Positions 9,186-18,027 are shown, counted from the first letter of the stretch. The stretch is DNA of 64,000 nt from Methylobacterium aquaticum (GCF_016804325.1 NZ_CP043627.1:1-64000); one strand, 5' to 3'. A program made the numbers and translations. Notes: generated by a model not told the origin, from the sequence alone.

Positions 9186-9431
9186 TCACCCCGCGAGCGG
9201 CGCGAAGAAACAGAAGACGGCGTCGCCGCGATGGCACCAGTGATAGCGCCCGTCCTGGCTCGGCCGCACCTTCGCCGATGGCACGAAGATCCCGTGCGTC
9301 CGATAGCCGCCCGGCACCTCGACCGCATCGGTGACCGGCTCGCAATCCTCGTCCGAGCAGCACTCGAACGGGTACCAGGAATGGGCCGGCTGGACGAGGG
9401 AAAGCGCGGCGACGGCGAGGGCGACCTTCAT
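9186..9431 (-). CDS. Small secreted cysteine-rich protein
   Basis: The gene encodes 81 residues. MKVALAVAALSLVQPAHS is a signal peptide with likely cleavage after AHS. The mature part begins WYPFECCSDEDCEPV and includes YRTHGIFVPSAKVRPSQDGRYHWCHR and AVFCFFAPLAG, giving five cysteines in all, which suggests disulphide bonds in the periplasm. GGAGG precedes the ATG at 9431. Similar short secreted proteins with a WYP-ECCS-DC motif occur as unnamed products in Methylobacterium and Bradyrhizobium (from memory, not checked). The function is unknown. Confidence 0.75.
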   Translation of the reverse strand: MKVALAVAALSLVQPAHSWYPFECCSDEDCEPVTDAVEVPGGYRTHGIFVPSAKVRPSQDGRYHWCHRGDAVFCFFAPLAG

Positions 9432-9717
9432 GGGCGTCGGACCTCCGGCGGCTGGGCCCCTGAGAAGATTTCGCAAGAGGAGTGGCCGGTTTCGCGACAC
9501 CACTTTGCGACGATACCAGAATCCCGGATCGACGAAGCGTTGGCAAGCTCCGGGTGCGGCGGGGCCGGTCCCGTGCGGCTCTGCCTCGCCCCGCCATGTC
9601 GGGACGAGGTCGAGGATGGGGGCCGCACCGCCGGACAGCGTCGGCACGCCCCGGGTTTGGGCCCACGAGGCCTGCCCGAAGTCCCGCCCCGGCGCAGGTT
9701 CTCGCCGCGGGACCGGC

Positions 9718-10710
9718 TCAGCCGCCCGCGCTCTCGATGCCTGCCATCCCGCCCGGAGCGTAGCGCGCCCCCGCCGCGGCGCCGGGGGCGAACAGCCCAT
9801 CGAGGGCGGCGATGTCGGCCGGGCTGAGCGCGAGGTCGGCGGCCGCCGCGTTCTCGGCCAGGCGCTCGGGCCGGCGGGTGCCCGGGATCGGGACGACGAG
9901 GGGTGAGCGGGTCATCAGCCAGGCCAGGGCGACCTGCCCGGCGGTGACCCCGCGCGCGCGGGCGAAATCGCCTAGCGCGTCCGCGAGGCGGCGGTTCCGA
10001 TCCAGGGCCTCGCCCTGGAAGCGCGGATTGCCGCGGCGAAAATCGTCCGGCGCCAGGGCCTCGACGTCGACCGCGCCGGTGAGGAAGCCGCGGCCGAGCG
10101 GCGAGTAGGCGACGAGGGCGACATCGAGATCGCGGCAGGTCTCGATCAGGCCGGCTTCGGGCTCCCGGCTCCACAGGGAATACTCGGTCTGCACCGCGGC
10201 GATCGGGTGGACCGCATCGGCCGCCCGCAGGGTCTCGGGCGAGACCTCCGACAGGCCGAGCGCCCGCACCTTCCCGGCTTCGACGAGGCGCGCCATGGCG
10301 CCGACCATCTCGTCGATCGGCACCGACGGGTCGCGGCGATGGCAATAATAGAGGTCGATGGTCTCGACGCCGAGGCGGCGCAGCGAGGCTTCGCACGCGG
10401 CCGTGAGATAGGCCGGACTGTTGTCGATCCGCCGCTCGGTCGAGCCCTCCCGGCGCACGATGCCGAACTTCGTCGCCAGGACGATCCGGTCGCGGCGGCC
10501 CTTCAGCACGCGGCCGAGCAGCTCCTCGTTGCGCCCGAGGCCGTACGTGTCGGCGGTGTCGAGGAAGTCGTAGCCGAGGGACAGCGCGGCCTCCAGGGCG
10601 GCGGGGGCCGCCGCCTCGTCGGTCGGGCCGTAGAATTCCGAGAAGCCCATGCAGCCGAGGCCGGGGGCGGTGACGGTGAGGCCGGAGCGGCCGAGGGAAC
10701 GTCGTTGCAT
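9718..10710 (-). CDS. Aldo/keto reductase
   Basis: This 330-residue NADP-dependent aldo/keto reductase is of the AKR13/YajO-like group. The catalytic tetrad is visible as the aspartate and tyrosine of DFLDTADTYGLGRNEELLG, the lysine of LATKFG and the histidine of LYYCHRRDP. The cofactor end is VVPIPGTRRPERLAENAAAADLALS. The ATG at 10710 follows AGGAGTGCTGCG. It is divergent from a LysR gene 95 bp away, a frequent arrangement in which the LysR protein controls the reductase. The substrate is not predictable; this subgroup reduces small aldehydes and ketones. Confidence 0.92.
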   Translation of the reverse strand: MQRRSLGRSGLTVTAPGLGCMGFSEFYGPTDEAAAPAALEAALSLGYDFLDTADTYGLGRNEELLGRVLKGRRDRIVLATKFGIVRREGSTERRIDNSPAYLTAACEASLRRLGVETIDLYYCHRRDPSVPIDEMVGAMARLVEAGKVRALGLSEVSPETLRAADAVHPIAAVQTEYSLWSREPEAGLIETCRDLDVALVAYSPLGRGFLTGAVDVEALAPDDFRRGNPRFQGEALDRNRRLADALGDFARARGVTAGQVALAWLMTRSPLVVPIPGTRRPERLAENAAAADLALSPADIAALDGLFAPGAAAGARYAPGGMAGIESAGG

Positions 10711-10805
10711 CGCAGCACTCCTGGGCGGACCGCACCGATCTGGCGCTCCGGCACCCATCGGATAAGCTGCGCCGTTCCGCATGAACCGATGAGCCAGGCT
10801 CACCA

Positions 10806-11738
10806 ATGGTCCGCGACGACCTCTCCGACCTCGCGGCCTTCGCGGCGGTGGCCCGGCACCGCAGCTTCCGGCGCGCCGCCGCCGAACTCGGCCTGTCGCC
10901 CTCGGCGCTGAGCCACGCCTTGCGCGGGTTGGAGGAGCGGATGGGCGTGCGCCTTCTCAACCGCACCACCCGCAGCGTCGCCCCGACCGAGGCCGGTGCC
11001 GCCCTGCTGCGGCGGCTCGGCCCCGCCCTCGACGACATCGCGCAGGCGGTGGCGGCGGCGCGGGCGTCCGCCGCGCGGCCCACCGGCACCTTGCGGCTCA
11101 ACGCGCCGCGTAGCGCCTGCCGGCTGGTGCTGATGCCGCTCCTGACCCGCTTCCTGGCCCTGTATCCGGAGATCCGCGTCGAGGTGGCGAGCGACGACGC
11201 GCTGACCGACATCGTCGGCGAGGGCTTCGATGCCGGGATCCGCTTCGGCGAGCGCCTCGCCCTCGACATGGTGGCGGTGCCGGTGAGCGGGCCGCAACGC
11301 TTCGCCGTCGTCGCCGCGCCCGCCTACCTGGCGCGCCGGAGCGTTCCGGCCGTACCGTCGGACCTCGCCGGGCATGCCTGCCTGCGCCAGCGCTTTCCCG
11401 GCGGCAGCCTGTTCCCCTGGGAGCTGGAGCGCGACGGCGTCGCGGAAGCCGTCGCGGTCGACGGCCCCTTGATCCTCGGCGACCAGGACCTGATCCGGCT
11501 CGCCGCCCTCGACGGGCTCGGGATCGGCTTCGTCTTCGAGGGATATGTCGCCGACGACCTCGCGGCGGGCCGCTTGGTGCGGCTGCTCTCGCCGTGGTGT
11601 CCGCCCTTCCCGGGTTTCCACCTCTACCATCCCGGTCGCCGGCAGGTGCCGGCGCCGCTCCGGGCCTTCCTCGACCTGGTGCGGGAGGCGGGGCGGTCCG
11701 CGCCGCCCGGAGCCGGGCCGCCTCCCGCCTGCCCGTGA
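10806..11738 (+). CDS. LysR-family transcriptional regulator
   Basis: The protein has 310 residues with a typical N-terminal LysR helix-turn-helix (LAAFAAVARHRSFRRAAAELGLSPSALSHALRGLEERMGVRLLNRTTRSVAPTEAG) and a C-terminal periplasmic-binding-like effector domain beginning PTGTLRLNAPRSACRLVLMPLL. It belongs to the large subgroup often divergent from reductase or oxidoreductase genes. The shared 95-bp intergenic region 10711-10805 should hold the operator. The inducer is unknown. Confidence 0.93.
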   Translation: MVRDDLSDLAAFAAVARHRSFRRAAAELGLSPSALSHALRGLEERMGVRLLNRTTRSVAPTEAGAALLRRLGPALDDIAQAVAAARASAARPTGTLRLNAPRSACRLVLMPLLTRFLALYPEIRVEVASDDALTDIVGEGFDAGIRFGERLALDMVAVPVSGPQRFAVVAAPAYLARRSVPAVPSDLAGHACLRQRFPGGSLFPWELERDGVAEAVAVDGPLILGDQDLIRLAALDGLGIGFVFEGYVADDLAAGRLVRLLSPWCPPFPGFHLYHPGRRQVPAPLRAFLDLVREAGRSAPPGAGPPPACP

Positions 11739-11746
11739 CCGGGCCG

Positions 11747-12145
11747 TCACGCGCGCGGCGGGTCGAGCAGCACCCAGAGCCGCGCGATCCGCCCGTCGAC
11801 GATCTCGGCGGCATCCATCCCGGTCACCGCGACGGGGCCGCCCTCGGGACCTGCCGTCCAGCGCAGGGTGCCGAGGCCGTGATGGCCGACGGCCCTGCCC
11901 TCGGGAACGAACCGGAAGCCCGGTCCGAAATGATCGAGCAGCCGGCCGGCCACCTCGGAGATCGCCGCCCGGCCCCGGACGGGGCCCGTCGGCTCGAACA
12001 TCACCGGCTCGGCGACGAAGAGCTCGTCGAGGGCGGCGGCTCGCCCGGCCGGGTCGCGCTCGTTGAAGACGCGCGCGAGGTTGGCGCGCAGCAGACGGTC
12101 GTAATCGGGCTCGCCCGCGGCAGGATCCGTCGTGGTGTCCGGCAT
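11747..12145 (-). CDS. SnoaL-like (NTF2-fold) protein
   Basis: This 132-residue protein has the pattern of a nuclear-transport-factor-2-like fold: an N-terminal helical part RLLRANLARVFNERDPAGRAAALDELFVAEPVMFEPTGPVRGRAAI, then LRWTAGPEGGPVAVTGMDAAEIVDGRIARLWVLLDPPRA. Such proteins are isomerases, dehydratases or binding proteins for small hydrophobic compounds. The gene follows the alpha/beta hydrolase gene after 24 bp in the same direction, so they form a two-gene operon. The catalytic role is not predictable. Confidence 0.8.
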   Translation of the reverse strand: MPDTTTDPAAGEPDYDRLLRANLARVFNERDPAGRAAALDELFVAEPVMFEPTGPVRGRAAISEVAGRLLDHFGPGFRFVPEGRAVGHHGLGTLRWTAGPEGGPVAVTGMDAAEIVDGRIARLWVLLDPPRA

Positions 12146-12169
12146 GGTCCGTCCTTTCCGCCCGCGGGA

Positions 12170-13006
12170 TCAGGCCGTCACGAAGGCGAGGAGATCGGCG
12201 TTCACCGTCTCGGCGTGGGTCGTGAGCATGCCGTGGGGCAGCCCCGGATAGGTCTTGAGCGTGCCGTTGCGCAGAAGCGTCACGGATTTCCGGCCGCTGG
12301 CGTCGATCGGGACGATCTGGTCGTCCTCGCCGTGGAGCACGAGGGTCGGCACCGAGATCGCCCGCAGATCCTCGGTCTGGTCGGTCTCGGAGAAGGCCTT
12401 GATGCCGTCGTGATGGGCCAGGGCCGAGCCCATCATGCCTTGACGCCACCAGTTGCGGACAACGCCCTCCTGGACCTGCGCCCCCGGCCGGTTGAAGCCG
12501 TAGAACGGCCCGGCCGCGACATCGAGGAAGAACTGTGCCCGGTTGGCGGCGAGGGCCGCGCGGAACCCGTCGAAGACCGCGAGCGGCAGGCCGCCGGGAT
12601 TGGCCCCGGTCTTCAGCATCAGGGGCGGCACGGCACTGACGAGGACCGCCTTGGCGACCCGCCCCTGCGGCTCGCCGTGGCGCGCGACGTAGCGGGCGAC
12701 CTCGCCGCCGCCGGTCGAATGCCCGATATGGATCGCGTTCGTCAGCCCGAGCCTGTGTACCACCGCCGCCGCGTCCGCGGCGTAATGGTCCATGTCGTGC
12801 CCGCCGGGCGCCTGCGACGAGCGGCCGTGGCCGCGCCGATCATGGGCGACGACCCGGTAGCCGTGCTGCAGGAAGAACAGCATCTGCGCGTCCCAGTCGT
12901 CGGAGGAGAGCGGCCAGCCGTGATGGAACACGATGGCCTGCGCCTCCCGCGGCCCCCAATCCTTGTAAAAGATCTCCACGCCGTCGCCGGTGGTCACGAA
13001 GCCCAT
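12170..13006 (-). CDS. Alpha/beta hydrolase of the non-haem haloperoxidase group
   Basis: The 278-residue alpha/beta-hydrolase carries the chloroperoxidase/arylesterase hallmarks. The start MGFVTTGDGVEIFYKDWG and the motif VFHHGWPLSSDDWD form the oxyanion region. The nucleophile elbow is GHSTGGGEVARYVARHG (Ser in GHSTGG), the acid is the aspartate in VLHGEDDQIVPID and the histidine is in GLPHGM. Enzymes of this family act as esterases or perhydrolases. The ATG at 13006 has AGGAGAG upstream; the longer frame from 13036 lacks one. It is cotranscribed with the SnoaL-like gene. Confidence 0.92.
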   Translation of the reverse strand: MGFVTTGDGVEIFYKDWGPREAQAIVFHHGWPLSSDDWDAQMLFFLQHGYRVVAHDRRGHGRSSQAPGGHDMDHYAADAAAVVHRLGLTNAIHIGHSTGGGEVARYVARHGEPQGRVAKAVLVSAVPPLMLKTGANPGGLPLAVFDGFRAALAANRAQFFLDVAAGPFYGFNRPGAQVQEGVVRNWWRQGMMGSALAHHDGIKAFSETDQTEDLRAISVPTLVLHGEDDQIVPIDASGRKSVTLLRNGTLKTYPGLPHGMLTTHAETVNADLLAFVTA

Positions 13007-13114
13007 CGAGACTCTCCTGCCGCGGGGCCGATGCACCCTGCACCGGTATGTCAGACCCGGCCGGCAGGGTCTAACATATCGGGAAGCCTGTGAAGGGGGC
13101 GCTTCGCGGCGTGC

Positions 13115-13345
13115 TCAGTCCGTCTCGTCGGTCGGCTCCTCCGGCGACGGCTCGGCCGGTGTGGCCTGCTCGTCGGGCTCGTCCGCCTCGGTCGGCTGGG
13201 GCTGGTAGGCGGGCTTGGCGGGCTTGTTCCTGCGCGCCGCCGGGGCCGCCTGATGGGTCGGCATGTCCGCCAGCCGCGCGATGCGCGCCTTGAACTCTTC
13301 GTTCGACGGGCTGCGGGCCGAGCCGGTGATGAACATCTTGGCCAT
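13115..13345 (-). CDS. Small protein with acidic proline-rich tail, unknown
   Basis: The 76-residue product starts MAKMFITGSARSPSNEEFKARIARLADMP and ends in a disordered, acidic Pro/Glu/Asp-rich tail. GAGAGG stands before the ATG at 13345. No family is recognised. The N-terminal 28 residues are the only part likely to fold. It is a single gene on the reverse strand with no obvious partner. Confidence 0.6.
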   Translation of the reverse strand: MAKMFITGSARSPSNEEFKARIARLADMPTHQAAPAARRNKPAKPAYQPQPTEADEPDEQATPAEPSPEEPTDETD

Positions 13346-13696
13346 GGCCAATCCTCTCGTGCGGGAAAGCGGACCCGCCGGAGGCGCCTCTGCCCGCGAT
13401 CGGTGCCGCTGGACAGATTTGGCGATCATATCGGAAAGGATATGGCGCAGCCGAAAGCTCGAGCTTCCGGATCCACGACAGTCAGCCGATGATCGTCCGT
13501 TCGACGATGAACGGTTTCATCGCCGCCGGCAAGCTGCATTCGTCATGAGGACCGCTCGGCGCGACGGCGCCTTTGCTCGACCGGATATCGGGCCCGGGGG
13601 ATTTTTTCGACGACGCGGAGGCCGGTTCGTCACGGACGACGCGGCACGATCGAAAACCCGGATCGGCATCCGGTCGCAACGCGACCGGCCGCTGCT

Positions 13697-13900
13697 TTAG
13701 CGGCGGCGCGGATCCGCGGGGCGGAAGGCGCGCTCCACGGCGGCGGTGGCGCTGGCATAGGCCCGCTCCTCGCTGTCGTGCGGCCGGTCCGACCGCTCCA
13801 GCAGCTTGCCGTGCTTGCGGATCGCCCAGCCGAATTTTCCTTTCGGGCTGCTCAGCGGGGCCACCTCGATGGTGAAGGGATAGAATTCGTTGTCGCTCAT
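13697..13900 (-). CDS. Small cytosolic protein, unknown
   Basis: A 67-residue frame reads MSDNEFYPFTIEVAPLSSPK then GKFGWAIRKHGKLLERSDRPHDSEERAYASATAAVERAFRP. The composition and the amphipathic C-terminal helix look like a real small protein, and similar WAIRKHGKLLERSD-type products are common in Rhizobiales. The ATG at 13900 lacks a strong ribosome-binding site. It has no neighbours in the same direction that suggest a role. The 270 bp between it and the gene at 13345 hold nothing recognisable. Confidence 0.6.
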   Translation of the reverse strand: MSDNEFYPFTIEVAPLSSPKGKFGWAIRKHGKLLERSDRPHDSEERAYASATAAVERAFRPADPRRR

Positions 13901-14162
13901 CCGTGGAACTATGGCACGGAACCCCCGCGGAGGACAAACTGTCCGCCGGCCGAATCCGCCCCTCTCTACCACCCATTTGCCGCCCTCGACGCGGCGCCCC
14001 GGCCCGTGCGATAGCCGGGGCCGTTCCGGTGTCCGGTCGGCAGGACGAAGCGGCCGATGCCCGGCGGAACCGCCCCGCCTGCGTTGCGTCCCGACACTGC
14101 GTGTTCCGACCGCGGAACGCGACCGCTCCCCGGCACGGCGCGGTCCCGATGGAGTCCGATCC

Positions 14163-14876
14163 TTGATCCCCTGGGTTCACCTCGATACCAGCGCCATCCC
14201 CGGCGAGACCGCTTCCTTGCGCCTGATGCGCCGGGGCGACGAGTTCGCGATCGTGGTCGATTCGATCGAGCTGATGAACAGCCGCCGCAGCGGCTCGGAG
14301 CGGGCGCTCGCCAGCCTCGCCTGCGGGCGCCTGCGCGAGACCCGGGCGCCCCGGGTGCTGATCGGCGGGCTCGGCATGGGCTTCACGCTCCGGGCGGCCC
14401 TGTCCGAGCTGGCGCCGGACGCGCAGGTCGTCGTCGCCGAGCTGATCCCGGCCGTCGCCGCCTGGGCGCGGGGACCGCTCGCACACATCTTCGCCGGCAG
14501 CCTCGACGACCCCCGGGTGGTGCTGCACGAGACCGACGTCCACGACCTGATCGCGGCGAGCCCCGGCCGCTACGACGCCATCCTGCTCGACGTCGACAAC
14601 GGCCCCGAGGGGCTGGTGCAGCGCAGCAATGACCGGCTCTACGACGTGGCGGGCCTAGGGACCGCCCACCGGGCCCTGCGCCCGGGCGGGCTGCTCGGCG
14701 TGTGGTCGGAGAGCCCCGACCGCAAGTTCAAGTCCCGGCTGCAGCGCGGCGGCTTTGCGGTCGAGGAGCACAAGGTCCGCTCGGCCGGAAGCGGCGGGCG
14801 GCACGTGGTCTGGATCGGCGAGAAGATGGGCGGGGCAGCCGCGGCGCCCGGGCGGCGTGATCCCAACGGTCGTTGA
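14163..14876 (+). CDS. Spermidine-synthase-like SAM-dependent protein
   Basis: The 237-residue Rossmann-fold protein resembles polyamine aminopropyltransferases. The nucleotide-binding loop is VLIGGLGMGFTLRAAL, the acidic strand VVVAELIPAVAAW and the strand before the active site YDAILLDVDNGPEGL, followed by LRPGGLLGVWSES. It lacks most of the N-terminal beta domain of true SpeE. Proteins of this kind are usually annotated as spermidine synthase but their substrate is unproven. I chose the TTG at 14163 because GGAG precedes it at eight bases and homologous-looking sequence begins at IPWVHLDTS; no ATG lies nearby in frame. The last residues (DPNGR) and the stop codon are contributed by a decayed MITE. 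Confidence 0.8.
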   Translation: MIPWVHLDTSAIPGETASLRLMRRGDEFAIVVDSIELMNSRRSGSERALASLACGRLRETRAPRVLIGGLGMGFTLRAALSELAPDAQVVVAELIPAVAAWARGPLAHIFAGSLDDPRVVLHETDVHDLIAASPGRYDAILLDVDNGPEGLVQRSNDRLYDVAGLGTAHRALRPGGLLGVWSESPDRKFKSRLQRGGFAVEEHKVRSAGSGGRHVVWIGEKMGGAAAAPGRRDPNGR

Positions 14877-14982
14877 AAACGACCTGTAATTTCGGTCTCG
14901 ACTGGTCGTGAAGCTTCCGGCTCGGCGTCGAGACTTCGAGATGGGTCAAACGCCCGGTGCATCGGCATCCGAGGCAGTCGGT
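14860..14982. mobile_element. Degenerate copy of the 123-bp MITE
   Basis: Read on the plus strand this stretch matches the reverse complement of the element at 3511-3633: CCAACGGTCGTTG followed by AAACGACCT at the left, TTCGAGATGG in the middle, and GGTGCATCGGCATC near the right end. The copy is diverged, with no visible target duplication. It overlaps the 3' end of the spermidine-synthase-like gene and supplies its stop codon. The rest of the gap to 15125 holds nothing else recognisable. Confidence 0.6.
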
Positions 14983-15125
14983 CTTGGAGGCAATGCGGTG
15001 CCGCGATCCGACGGCCGCCGCCGCGGACCGGGCGGTTGCCGGGCGATCGATCGATTTGCGTCGCCACCGACGGCATGCAACCTTGGCGGCGAGGGGCGGC
15101 GGGCCGCACCGGACTCGAGCCTGAC

Positions 15126-16169
15126 ATGACCGTGCGCGGCCCCACCCTGTGCCTGGGCGGCTCGACCTCCGGGCCGCGGACAATCCCGGCCTGGCGCGAG
15201 GCCGTGGCGCCGTTCTGGGACGTCGAGATCCGCAAGGAGGACACCCAGGACTTCCGCGGCCGGTCGGACGTCTATCACCTCGGCAACGCGATCGTCGGCC
15301 TCACGGCGGCATCCGGCCTGCGCAACGAGCGCTCGCGCGGCCTCGTCGCCCGCATGGGTGTCGATCACGTCGCGGCGCAGATCCGGATCGAGGGCCGGGC
15401 CCTGCTCCGGGCGGCCGGGTGCGAGACGCCGATGGAGCCCGGGGACGTCGCGCTCCTCGACCTCGCGCAACCCCTCTCCCTCGACTCGACCGATTACCGC
15501 GCCGTCACCGTCATCATCCCGCGCCGCCTCTTTCCGGAGGGCGGAGCGCGGCTCGACGAGGCGCACGGCGTGGTCCTGCGCGGCGCCGAGCCGTTCGGAC
15601 GGCTCGTCGGGGACCACTTGCGTGCCTTCGGCGAGACCATCCCGCGCCTAGCCCCGGCCGAGGCGCGCGCCGCCGCGCAGGCCACGGCCCTCCTCCTGTC
15701 CGCGGCGGGCGCGGCGAGCGGGGCCGGCCGACCCGCGCGGTGCTCGCAGCGCGCGCCGGTCTTCCTCGCCATCCGCAGCCACATCGATGCCGAGATCGGG
15801 TCCGCCGACCTGAGCGTGGACCGGATCTGCCACCGCTTCGGCGTGTCCCGCAGCGGGCTCTACCGCCTGTTCGCGCCGCTCGGCGGCGTGGCGGAGTATA
15901 TCCGCCGGCGCCGGCTCGCCCGCGCCTACCGGGAGCTTGCCGAGGGAGGAGGGCAGGGCGCCCGGGTCTCCGAGATCGCCTATCGCTTCGGCTATGGCAG
16001 CCCGGCGAGCTTCGCCACCGCCTTTCGCATGGAATTCGGGATGAGCCCTGCCGAGGTGAAGGCCGGGGCGCGGGCCGACGTCGCGCCGGCCGGCCGGCCC
16101 GTGCAGCCGGAGCCGCCCGCCGGCGGCTGGGACGCCTTCTACGACTGGGTCCTGATGCTCGATGCCTGA
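15126..16169 (+). CDS. AraC-family transcriptional regulator
   Basis: The protein has about 347 residues. The N-terminal half resembles the AraC-binding-like domain of the AraC/OxyR-type regulators (DVYHLGNAIVGLTAASGL, PMEPGDVALLDLAQPLSLDSTDYRAVTVIIPRRLF). The C-terminal part is a double helix-turn-helix (SHIDAEIGSADLSVDRICHRFGVSRSGLYRLFAPLGGVAEYIRRRRLARAYREL, then VSEIAYRFGYGSPASFATAFRMEFGMSPAEVK). The ATG at 15126 is chosen over a TTG at 15036; neither has a convincing ribosome-binding site. No target gene is adjacent. The C-terminal tail after the DNA-binding domain (about 45 residues) is unusual but low in complexity. Confidence 0.88.
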   Translation: MTVRGPTLCLGGSTSGPRTIPAWREAVAPFWDVEIRKEDTQDFRGRSDVYHLGNAIVGLTAASGLRNERSRGLVARMGVDHVAAQIRIEGRALLRAAGCETPMEPGDVALLDLAQPLSLDSTDYRAVTVIIPRRLFPEGGARLDEAHGVVLRGAEPFGRLVGDHLRAFGETIPRLAPAEARAAAQATALLLSAAGAASGAGRPARCSQRAPVFLAIRSHIDAEIGSADLSVDRICHRFGVSRSGLYRLFAPLGGVAEYIRRRRLARAYRELAEGGGQGARVSEIAYRFGYGSPASFATAFRMEFGMSPAEVKAGARADVAPAGRPVQPEPPAGGWDAFYDWVLMLDA

Positions 16170-16471
16170 TGCCGGCGGCCCGAGGTCGGCTGCGTCCGAC
16201 TGTCGGCATGACGCGGGATCCGGGGGATCACGTCCGGATCGCGCGTGACCGGCCCGCGACCGCGGCGCCTTGCTCCGGCACGCTCGAGCGAAGGCGCTGT
16301 CCTCGTCGCGACGGCGGTTGCGCAGGGGTCGCCGATCGATCGGACCGCCGATGGGGATTTTCCGGCGGATCGCTCGAATGCCGCCGATCGGATGCAAGGC
16401 GGGCTTAACGCCGGCCGGCGATCGTGGCTTCCACATCCGGCCGCGCGATGCGGCGGCGAGGGGAGACGGCG
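16170..16471. other. Intergenic stretch, no gene seen
   Basis: About 300 bases between the AraC gene and the small secreted-protein gene. I see no coding frame with a ribosome-binding site, no repeat shared with other parts of the window and no RNA gene. Confidence 0.5.
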
Positions 16472-16813
16472 ATGCGCGCGGATCTGACGGTCGGGCTGGT
16501 CGTCCTCGGCATCCTGGCGGCCGTCGCGCCCGCGGAGGCGCGGGGCCGGCGCGGCGGGACCGGCATCGTCTTCGTGTCGCGCGGGGGGCAGGCCGGGACG
16601 GCGATGCCGCCCGCGGCCCCGGAGGAGGAGCCGCGGCTGCGGACGGCGGCGGCCGATGCCGGCGGGCCGGAGCCGATGACGACCGGCACCACCATGCCGG
16701 TCGCCGTCCGCGAGCCGGCTCCGAGGCCGGCTCCCGCCCCGGTCCCGGCCCGGCCCTGGTGCAGCACCGGCCGGGTCTTCGGCTCGGGCGCGGGCTTCTG
16801 CGCGATCAATTGA
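16472..16813 (+). CDS. Small secreted protein, unknown
   Basis: The 113-residue product starts with a signal peptide (MRADLTVGLVVLGILAAVAPAEARG). The mature part is Ala/Pro/Gly-rich and ends WCSTGRVFGSGAGFCAIN, in which two cysteines could form a disulphide. GGGAGACGGCG precedes the ATG at 16472; an ATG at 16448 and a GTG at 16424 are less likely. Its last 8 bp overlap the 3' end of the convergent gene 16806-17060. No family is recognised. Confidence 0.65.
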   Translation: MRADLTVGLVVLGILAAVAPAEARGRRGGTGIVFVSRGGQAGTAMPPAAPEEEPRLRTAAADAGGPEPMTTGTTMPVAVREPAPRPAPAPVPARPWCSTGRVFGSGAGFCAIN

Positions 16814-17060
16814 CCGGCGTGGAGAGGCGCGCGACGTTGTTGCGGACGTGCTCGCGGTAGCGGTCGATCACCGCCTCCGGCGTGCCGCCGCCGAGCAGGG
16901 TGCTGGTCGCCTCGAGGGCCGCGCCGATCTTCTCGCTCACCATCCGCTGCGCCTCGACCTGGCCGGCAACGCCGCCCCAGGCGATCTTGACCATGCGCAG
17001 CTCGATGACCTTCTGGGATTCCATCGCGAGCATCGCCGTCGCGTACCAAGCGTCCAACAT
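16806..17060 (-). CDS. Small helical protein near phasin genes, unknown
   Basis: The 84-residue product begins MLDAWYATAMLAMESQKVIE and continues LRMVKIAWGGVAGQVEAQRMVSEKIGAALEATSTLLGGGTPEAVIDRYREHVRNNVARLSTPVN. It is wholly helical with no signal peptide. AGGAGAC precedes the ATG at 17060. It lies 70 bp downstream of a phasin-like gene in the same direction, and its composition is phasin-like too, so a role at polyhydroxybutyrate granules is plausible but unproven. A perfect palindrome TTTTGCAAAA (17077-17086) stands just upstream. Confidence 0.75.
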   Translation of the reverse strand: MLDAWYATAMLAMESQKVIELRMVKIAWGGVAGQVEAQRMVSEKIGAALEATSTLLGGGTPEAVIDRYREHVRNNVARLSTPVN

Positions 17061-17130
17061 CCCTGTCTCCTTTGCGTTTTGCAAAATCGCGAGGCCGGGC
17101 CGGCATGGGGGCGCCGACCCGGAAGCGTCG

Positions 17131-18027
17131 TCAGGCGGCGTCGGCCCGGGGCGCCGTGAAGGCCGGGAGACGGCCCATCCGGCGGGCGAGGTCGGTCCAG
17201 CAGGCGAGCGCCGCATCGACGGCCCGGCTCATCTCGGCGGCCTGGAGCTGCGCGAGGTCGCTCGGCGAACGGGCCGCGAACGCGGACTTCCAGAAGGCGA
17301 GGGCCGCCTGGCTCTCGCCCTGGAAGAACGCCACCAGCCGGCCGTTGATCTCGATGAAGCCCTGCATGGCGGCAAGCGGGATCTCCTCCCGGCCGGCCTG
17401 CCCGGGTGCGGCACCCGGGCCCGGCTCGGCGGGCGCCGCAGCGTCGGCTGGCGGGGCCGAGGCGACCGGCTCCGGAACTGCCGGCTCCGCCATGGTGGGC
17501 GCCTCGGCCGCGTGATCCTCGGATGACGGGGCCTCGATCTCGGACTCCTCGGTCGCGGGCGCCTCGGCCAAGGTCTCGGCGGCGGTGACCGGCGCCTTGG
17601 CGGGCTCCTCGCTCGCCGGCATCGGGTCCGTCCCGGCCGCGGCAACCTCCGGCGAAGCCTCGGCCATCGTCGCGTCTCCGGTCCGCTCGGCCTCGTCCGA
17701 CGCGACCAGGGGCTCGGGCGCGTCGGCCAGGACCGGAGCGGCGACGGGAATGTCGGCGGCGAGCATCGCGACCGTGGAGGTTCCGGCGAGCAGCGGCTCG
17801 GCCGCGGAATGCTCCCCCAGGAGCGGCTCGGCCGCCGTAATCTCGGCCAGGAGCGGCTCGGCCGCCGCGATCTCGGGCATCGGCGGTGCGGCGGCGATCT
17901 CGGCGGGCGCCGCCTCGACGGCCACGGCCTCGCTGGATTTGGCGGGATCGTCCGTCCGCGCCGCCGCCCGGACGGGGGGACGGCGGGGCGGCCTGCGGGT
18001 CTTGTCGATGCGGCGCGTCGTGGTCAT
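17131..18027 (-). CDS. Phasin-like protein with long Ala/Glu/Pro-rich N-terminus
   Basis: The C-terminal 90 or so residues (EEIPLAAMQGFIEINGRLVAFFQ, then ESQAALAFWKSAFAARSPSDLAQLQAAEMSRAVDAALACWTDLARRMGRLP) resemble the helical phasin domain that coats polyhydroxyalkanoate granules. The first 190 residues are low-complexity, Ala/Glu/Pro-rich, with several AAEPLL repeats and a very basic start (MTTTRRIDKTRRPPRRPPVR). AGGAGG precedes the ATG at 18027. The basic, disordered N-terminus recalls PhaF-type phasins, whose extension binds DNA, but here the body of the extension is acidic. It is in an apparent operon with 16806-17060. Confidence 0.75.
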   Translation of the reverse strand: MTTTRRIDKTRRPPRRPPVRAAARTDDPAKSSEAVAVEAAPAEIAAAPPMPEIAAAEPLLAEITAAEPLLGEHSAAEPLLAGTSTVAMLAADIPVAAPVLADAPEPLVASDEAERTGDATMAEASPEVAAAGTDPMPASEEPAKAPVTAAETLAEAPATEESEIEAPSSEDHAAEAPTMAEPAVPEPVASAPPADAAAPAEPGPGAAPGQAGREEIPLAAMQGFIEINGRLVAFFQGESQAALAFWKSAFAARSPSDLAQLQAAEMSRAVDAALACWTDLARRMGRLPAFTAPRADAA

